From Prochlorococcus sp. scB241_528O2 (GTDB taxonomy: Bacteria > Cyanobacteriota > Cyanobacteriia > PCC-6307 > Cyanobiaceae): a DNA stretch of 39,082 bases. The translations under genes and the position numbers were made by a program. The stretch lies in NCBI GenBank assembly GCA_000634115.1, contig JFLJ01000132.1, positions 1 to 39,082 on the forward strand, read 5' to 3'. Position 1 is the stretch's first letter. Every line of letters begins with the position of its first letter. Positions 34,815 to 39,082 of the stretch are shown in pieces. Below the pieces are notes generated by a model. It did no database searches, was not told the origin of the DNA, and was given only the letters and a program-made list of their open reading frames with translations.

Positions 34815-35774
34815 TTATAATTTAAAAAAGCTAATTGTTCTGTCCAAACCCTCTGTAAGAGCTATTTTAGGAATCCATTTAAGCTTATTTCTTGCTAGCT
34901 GAATACATGGATTTCTATATCTAGGATCATCAACTGGTAAATCTAAATATTCAATTTTTATACTTGGATTAATTTTATTTCTTATTAATAAAGCCAAATC
35001 AAAAATAGTTGTTTCCTCCTCATTTCCAAGATTAACAGGTCCAGAATAAGAACTTTCCATTAAATTTATAAGTCCTTGAACCATATCATCCACATAACAA
35101 AAAGATCTGGTTTGTTTGCCGTCACCATATATAGTAATTCTTTTATTTCTTAAAGATTGATTTATAAAATTACTAATTACTCGCCCATCATTAATATTGA
35201 ATCTTGGCCCATAAGTATTAAAAATTCTTGCTAATCTGATCTCTATATTATTTACCTTGCTAAAGGTATCTACCAAAGTTTCTGCAATTCTTTTACCTTC
35301 TGCATAACAAGCTCTAGGACTAGTTGTAGATAAATTTACAAGTATATTTTCATCCTGAGGCTTTACTCTACTTGTTCCATATACTTCACTTGAACTTACA
35401 AAAAGTAATTTTGATTTAAAGTCTTTAGCTAAATTTAAAATATTAAATGTTCCTTCATAATTAATTCTTATCGTAAGCAAAGGGTCTTTTTGATAATAAA
35501 TTGGTGACGCGGGGCATGCTAAATGCCATATTTTTTCAATTGGAATTTTGGACTTAATAGGATTAATTACATCATGTTTTATAAAAAAGAATTTTTTATT
35601 ATCTTTTAGGTGCTTTATATTTTGAATTTTACCTGTTAAAAAATTATCTATACAAAGAACATTTTCGCCTTTCTTCAGTAATTTATCAATTAGATGAGAT
35701 CCTAAAAAACCTGCTCCCCCAAAAACTAGATTATTTATTAATTGGCCATTAGTTTGATTATCAATTATTAACAT
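34815..35774 (-). CDS. UDP-glucuronate decarboxylase (UDP-xylose synthase, UXS-like)
   Basis: The 319-residue short-chain dehydrogenase-like protein has the NAD motif FGGAGFLGSHLIDKLLKKGE, LCIDNFLTG, HLACPASPIYYQKDP and the catalytic residues SSSEVYG and YAEGK. The UXS hallmark ARIFNTYGPRFNINDGRVIS and GDGKQTRSFCYVDDMVQGL are clear. UXS decarboxylates UDP-glucuronate to UDP-xylose. With the dehydrogenase next door this gives a complete route from UDP-glucose. A related 4-epimerase activity is possible but the HLACPAS and NDGR patterns favour UXS. Five bases separate it from the upstream sugar transferase. Confidence 0.9.
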   Translation of the reverse strand: MLIIDNQTNGQLINNLVFGGAGFLGSHLIDKLLKKGENVLCIDNFLTGKIQNIKHLKDNKKFFFIKHDVINPIKSKIPIEKIWHLACPASPIYYQKDPLLTIRINYEGTFNILNLAKDFKSKLLFVSSSEVYGTSRVKPQDENILVNLSTTSPRACYAEGKRIAETLVDTFSKVNNIEIRLARIFNTYGPRFNINDGRVISNFINQSLRNKRITIYGDGKQTRSFCYVDDMVQGLINLMESSYSGPVNLGNEEETTIFDLALLIRNKINPSIKIEYLDLPVDDPRYRNPCIQLARNKLKWIPKIALTEGLDRTISFFKL

Positions 35775-35779
35775 CTTAC

Positions 35780-36337
35780 TTAATTTTTTTTCTTAACTCT
35801 ATCTCCAAAACCACTTCCAATCATAGTTACAAATATAAACCAGAAATAATTTTTAAGATTTAATTCCTGTATCATTTTGTGTTCCGTTTTTGCCAAAAGT
35901 AAAGGTTGAGACATATCTATTCCTCTTACTTGAGCAAGACCAGTAATCCCTGGCAGGGAAAGATGGACATTAAATTCTTTTCTAAATTTTATGAGTTCTG
36001 TTTGAATAGGTAAACATGGTCTTGGTCCAACAAAAGACATTTCCCCTTTGAGTACATTCAATAATTGAGGAATTTCATCTAACTTAGTTCTTCTAAGAAA
36101 AGACCCTAAATTAGTAATTCTTGATGCGTCAACTAAATGAGTAGCACAATTCTCTGTTCCTTTTCTCATTGTTCTAAATTTTATCAATGTAAAATTTTTC
36201 AAATTTTTGCCAATTCTTTCTTGAAAGAAAAATGGTGATTTATTTTCTAAGTAAAGAATAAAAAAAATTACCATCATTAAGGGCATTAAAATAATAATTC
36301 CAAATAATGCAATTAAAAAATCAAATATTCTTATCAT
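35780..36337 (-). CDS. Undecaprenyl-phosphate sugar phosphotransferase (PglC/WcaJ-like)
   Basis: The 185-residue protein is the short PglC form of the polyprenyl phosphate hexose-1-phosphate transferase family, which starts glycan assembly on the cytoplasmic face of the membrane. An N-terminal helix (FDFLIALFGIIILMPLMMVI) is followed by FFFQERIGKNLKNFTLIKFR, TMRKGTEN and LRRTKLDEIPQLLNVLKGEM, the catalytic D-E motif. SFVGPRPCLP and PGITGLAQVRG close the conserved block. The sugar cannot be predicted from sequence. It is six bases downstream of the GT4 gene, and the whole set forms an operon. Confidence 0.93.
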   Translation of the reverse strand: MIRIFDFLIALFGIIILMPLMMVIFFILYLENKSPFFFQERIGKNLKNFTLIKFRTMRKGTENCATHLVDASRITNLGSFLRRTKLDEIPQLLNVLKGEMSFVGPRPCLPIQTELIKFRKEFNVHLSLPGITGLAQVRGIDMSQPLLLAKTEHKMIQELNLKNYFWFIFVTMIGSGFGDRVKKKN

Positions 36338-36343
36338 AAAAAG

Positions 36344-37498
36344 TCAAGATACTTTGAAGCGGAATCCATTATAAACTTTTAAAGTGAGAGAATTTATTTT
36401 TGATGAAGAGAATTTCGAGGTTGCCATCTTAAAACTTTCTCTACCCATTAATTTTCTAAGTGAACTATCCAAAACCAATTTTTCAATAGCTGTCGCCAAT
36501 TTTTCAGAATCTTTTATTGGCACCAAAAAACCATTATGACCTTCAATGACAACTTCTCTACAGCCAACGGTATCTGTAGCAACTAATGGGAGACCAGCTG
36601 CAGCACCTTCAACCAGGGACTTTGGGAGTCCTTCTCTATAAGAGGGTAAACATAAAATATCTGTTTCTAAAAGTATATTTTTTATATCATTTATCCAGCC
36701 TAACCACTCAATTGCTTTTTCATTCTTCCATTTTTCAAGAGTTATCCTTTTCAATGAGGATGGATTTAAAGGATCAACATCCCCTACAAGAACAAAATGA
36801 CATTTAATTTTTTTATTTTTCAATATTTGAAAAGCTTCAAAAAACTCATATATTCCTTTATCTTTAAGCATCCTTGCGATAAGAACAACTTTTGGAATTT
36901 TATTTTTTCTTTTATATTTTAAAAATGTTTGATCTATTTCAACACCTGCTCCTCTTATTACATATGAATGATTAGAGTCAACAGCATTCAATTTTTTAAA
37001 ATAATTCAAATCATCACTATTTTCGAAAATTACTTTCGTTCTATTGTTTTTAGTATTTTGTGAACTTAGAAAAGTTTTTAAAAGATATGTAAGCATTGGC
37101 TTTAAAATTCTGGCTTTGAGACTTCTTGAAGTAAAAACATATCCCAGTCCAACGGGTGCATTCACAACCGCATTTAAGTTTAATAACCTAGATGCTATTG
37201 AACCCTGAATTATGGGTTTAAGAGCAATATTGTGAATTATGTCAGGTTTTACTTTGGAAACTATCGATATTAGTCTTAAAAGAATATAAATCTCATAAAG
37301 TGGATTAATATTTGGTCTTTTGTAAGGTAGCTTTATAAATTTAATGCCATGTTCTTCGATAATTTTTTTTTTATTTGTTTCGTTACAACATACATAAATC
37401 TCAAACCCATTTTTTTGTGCGCTTAAAGCTCTAGATAAAAAGTGAGATAAAAAGAACCAATCCTCGGAAATATTAAAGAGAATTTTTTTTTGAATCAT
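36344..37498 (-). CDS. GT4 family glycosyltransferase
   Basis: A 384-residue soluble GT-B enzyme. The N-terminal domain has SHFLSRALSAQKNGFEIYVC and PDIIHNIALKPIIQGSIASR, and the C-terminal donor domain VVLIARMLKDKGIYEFFEAF, with LPSYREGLPKSLVEGAAAGL and PLVATDTVGCREVV. The EGLPKSLVEG segment holds the Glu-x7-Glu pair of GT4. It is likely the second or later sugar transferase of the lipid-linked glycan begun by the PglC-like enzyme next to it. The donor is unknown; UDP-xylose or UDP-glucuronate are possible because the genes lie together. Gaps to both neighbours are 10 bases or less. Confidence 0.88.
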   Translation of the reverse strand: MIQKKILFNISEDWFFLSHFLSRALSAQKNGFEIYVCCNETNKKKIIEEHGIKFIKLPYKRPNINPLYEIYILLRLISIVSKVKPDIIHNIALKPIIQGSIASRLLNLNAVVNAPVGLGYVFTSRSLKARILKPMLTYLLKTFLSSQNTKNNRTKVIFENSDDLNYFKKLNAVDSNHSYVIRGAGVEIDQTFLKYKRKNKIPKVVLIARMLKDKGIYEFFEAFQILKNKKIKCHFVLVGDVDPLNPSSLKRITLEKWKNEKAIEWLGWINDIKNILLETDILCLPSYREGLPKSLVEGAAAGLPLVATDTVGCREVVIEGHNGFLVPIKDSEKLATAIEKLVLDSSLRKLMGRESFKMATSKFSSSKINSLTLKVYNGFRFKVS

Positions 37499-37508
37499 AA
37501 GAAATATA

Positions 37509-38396
37509 TTAATCTTTTAAATTTCTTTTAAATATAATTCTTTTTAAGAACATATTGACACTTCTTAAAGATAAAAAAAGCTTCAAGCTAACATTTTCAG
37601 GCATAAAACTTAGAATTATGTACCATAAGAAAAATACAAATAGAGGATAAGTCGATGTTTTTCTACGCCATAACAACCATTCGGATAGCAAATAATTGAT
37701 TTTATAAATACCACTATTTTTTATTCTAATTGACTTCCAAATTTTTATATGATTTCTAATAGACTTTGATAAAAGCATTCCTGTATCTTGAACATCATAA
37801 TGAAAAATTGGTATAGGTAATCTTTTGCCAAGAATTTTATTTCTTCCTAATTTAATATTTAGATCCCAGTCTTCATATCCTAATTTCATATTTTCATCAT
37901 ATATTCCATAATTTATAAAATTCTCTTTGGAAATAAAAATACAATAAGGTATTTGATTAAGAAACAATTGCTCAAAAAAATTAAATTCTTTTTCTATAAA
38001 TCCTCTTCTTTGGCCTTCTAAATGAATATCGGGGAAAACATATCCAAATTTTTTATTCCTCATTAAATGTAAACACATCATTTCAAGACCATTAGGCTCT
38101 ATCCAATCATCGGCATCTAAGAAGAATAAAAAACTGCCTGAAGATTCATCTACTCCCTTATTTCTGGCTGAGGCAAGCCCCTTATTTTCTTGATTTATCA
38201 ATTTCACTATTTTTTGATCTCTTAACTCTTTAAGAGTATTAATAGTGAATTGATCTGTTGATCCATCATTAACGATAATAATTTCTTTTTTAAACCAAGT
38301 TTGTTTACTTATTGAAAGTATTGTTCTCTTGATAGTTCTGCCACTATTAAAACAAGGAACTATTACAGAAATTAAAGGAGAAGATTTAAATTCCAT
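37509..38396 (-). CDS. GT2 family glycosyltransferase
   Basis: The 295-residue protein has a GT-A fold with LISVIVPCFNSGRTIKRTIL, EIIIVNDGSTDQFTIN and FFLDADDWIEPNGLEMMCLH, the DxD-type metal and donor site. The C-terminal part is less conserved and has a possible membrane segment around PLFVFFLWYIILSF. I chose the ATG at 38396, which overlaps the upstream methyltransferase stop by 11 bases; the upstream TTG at 38426 would add 10 residues. It probably adds a sugar to the same glycan as its neighbours. Confidence 0.88.
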   Translation of the reverse strand: MEFKSSPLISVIVPCFNSGRTIKRTILSISKQTWFKKEIIIVNDGSTDQFTINTLKELRDQKIVKLINQENKGLASARNKGVDESSGSFLFFLDADDWIEPNGLEMMCLHLMRNKKFGYVFPDIHLEGQRRGFIEKEFNFFEQLFLNQIPYCIFISKENFINYGIYDENMKLGYEDWDLNIKLGRNKILGKRLPIPIFHYDVQDTGMLLSKSIRNHIKIWKSIRIKNSGIYKINYLLSEWLLWRRKTSTYPLFVFFLWYIILSFMPENVSLKLFLSLRSVNMFLKRIIFKRNLKD

Positions 38397-39081
38397 ACTC
38401 ACATGTTGCCCATATTTCTCCCCCAACAGTAATTATTTCTTTAATTGTGAATCCAGCTTTCTCTATATCTGTTTTTAATTGTTCGGCAGTATGCTCTATT
38501 TTGTGATCAACATCTGAAAAATAATATATTCCCAATTCTTTTCGCATTGCTATCTGCCAATCTCTTTCAAAATTAGGAACTCTAATTAAAAATATTTTCG
38601 AATTACTTATTTTTTGTATATTTATTAAAAATTTTGTTCTATTCTCAATATGCTCCAAAATATTAGAGAGGATTACATACTCTGCATTTATATCCTTTTG
38701 ATTATTAATATCACCATAAATAAATTTGACATTCTTCAGATTAGTTTTATCAAGCAACTCATTAGCAATAATAATATTCTTCTTATTTATATCAATTCCT
38801 ATTATTGAACTTTTGGTTAATTTTTTTGCGACATTCAATGATACTATGCCAATCCCACAACCAACATCAAGGACTATACTGCCATTTTTAATTCTACTAG
38901 AAAAAAACTCATGATACTTCATTAAAGAATGCTTAGGATGTATACCCGATCCGTATTTCAAAGCACGTTCATTTATTACCCAATCTAATTTATCTTTAAT
39001 TAGGAAAAGACTCTTAAGACCCTTTTTGGGATCTTCACCTCTAGATTCAATTATAAAAAATATTGTAAATAATATTTTTCT
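38386..39081 (-). CDS. SAM-dependent methyltransferase, 5' end cut by window
   Basis: The reading frame is open from the right edge, and no ATG precedes the domain, so the gene starts outside. The visible 231 residues have KDKLDWVINERALKYGSGIH and PKHSLMKYHEFF, typical of a family of glycan-linked methyltransferases, then motif I SIVLDVGCGIGIVSLNVAKK, GIDINKKNIIIAN (motif II) and NAEYVILSNILEHIENRTKF (motif III). A TTG at 38961 is a possible start but lies inside the conserved INERALKYGSGIHPKH block. It could methylate a sugar or a lipid-linked glycan. It is the first visible gene of the polysaccharide operon. Confidence 0.82.
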   Translation of the reverse strand, partial: RKILFTIFFIIESRGEDPKKGLKSLFLIKDKLDWVINERALKYGSGIHPKHSLMKYHEFFSSRIKNGSIVLDVGCGIGIVSLNVAKKLTKSSIIGIDINKKNIIIANELLDKTNLKNVKFIYGDINNQKDINAEYVILSNILEHIENRTKFLINIQKISNSKIFLIRVPNFERDWQIAMRKELGIYYFSDVDHKIEHTAEQLKTDIEKAGFTIKEIITVGGEIWATCEYGI

Positions 39082-39082
39082 T

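Overview
The window looks like a piece of a streamlined marine picocyanobacterial chromosome, most likely a high-light-adapted Prochlorococcus. The evidence is the psbD-psbC pair with cyanobacterial D2 and CP43 sequences, very AT-rich DNA, short intergenic gaps, several cyanobacteria-specific families (DUF1824, DUF3386, DUF2808, Ycf46), an IdiA/FutA iron-binding protein and flavodoxin. I see no insertion sequence, transposase, integrase, CRISPR array or rRNA. Strain assignment is inference.

Layout. (1) 1-4.3 kb: 3' end of psbD, psbC with an overlapping GTG start, a bidirectional terminator shared with convergent maf, then cobQ coupled to a small [2Fe-2S] protein. (2) 4.3-6 kb: two poorly known genes, then the only gene-poor stretch (about 5271-5679), which holds a cluster of ACATGT-centred repeats, followed by a 60-residue ORF and tRNA-Ser(CGA). 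An 11-bp copy of the tRNA-Ser 3' end lies on the far side of this stretch. (3) 6-14.3 kb: idiA/futA, glyQ, DUF1824, a MIF-like tautomerase, a new 56-residue ORF, a methyltransferase-like gene, DUF3386, flavodoxin facing a peroxiredoxin-like gene, a SemiSWEET transporter, an AEC permease whose first helix lies upstream of any ATG, and small unknowns. (4) 14.3-18.2 kb: a GT83-type membrane glycosyltransferase, a glycosyltransferase resembling UDP-glucose:tetrahydrobiopterin glucosyltransferase, and an EamA exporter. (5) 18.2-30.7 kb: plus-strand housekeeping genes: sppA, aroH, DUF2808, rpmH, rnpA, a PH-domain protein, yidC, ycf46, serS, rseP, rpsN and pnp; then cysQ and rsmI, divergent with a 3-bp gap. 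(6) 30.7-31.8 kb: a LapA-like membrane protein, a helix-turn-helix protein and tRNA-Arg(TCT) with a clear promoter. (7) 31.9-39.1 kb: a surface-polysaccharide region with an O-antigen-ligase-like protein and a minus-strand operon of methyltransferase (cut by the window edge), GT2, GT4, PglC/WcaJ-like sugar-phosphate transferase, UDP-glucuronate decarboxylase and UDP-glucose dehydrogenase.

How they work together. The last two enzymes form a two-step route UDP-glucose to UDP-glucuronate to UDP-xylose. The sugar transferase would start a lipid-linked glycan, the GT2 and GT4 enzymes would extend it, and the ligase/polymerase-like protein would act on the product. The rpmH-rnpA-PH-yidC order matches the conserved bacterial rpmH-rnpA-yidC neighbourhood. 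idiA and flavodoxin are both classic iron-limitation genes.

There is no clear evidence of a wholly new system. The best leads are the repeat cluster beside tRNA-Ser, the AEC gene lacking a normal start, the small [2Fe-2S] protein with a CoxS/xanthine-dehydrogenase-type cysteine pattern, the Ig-like insert in YidC and the small ORFs.
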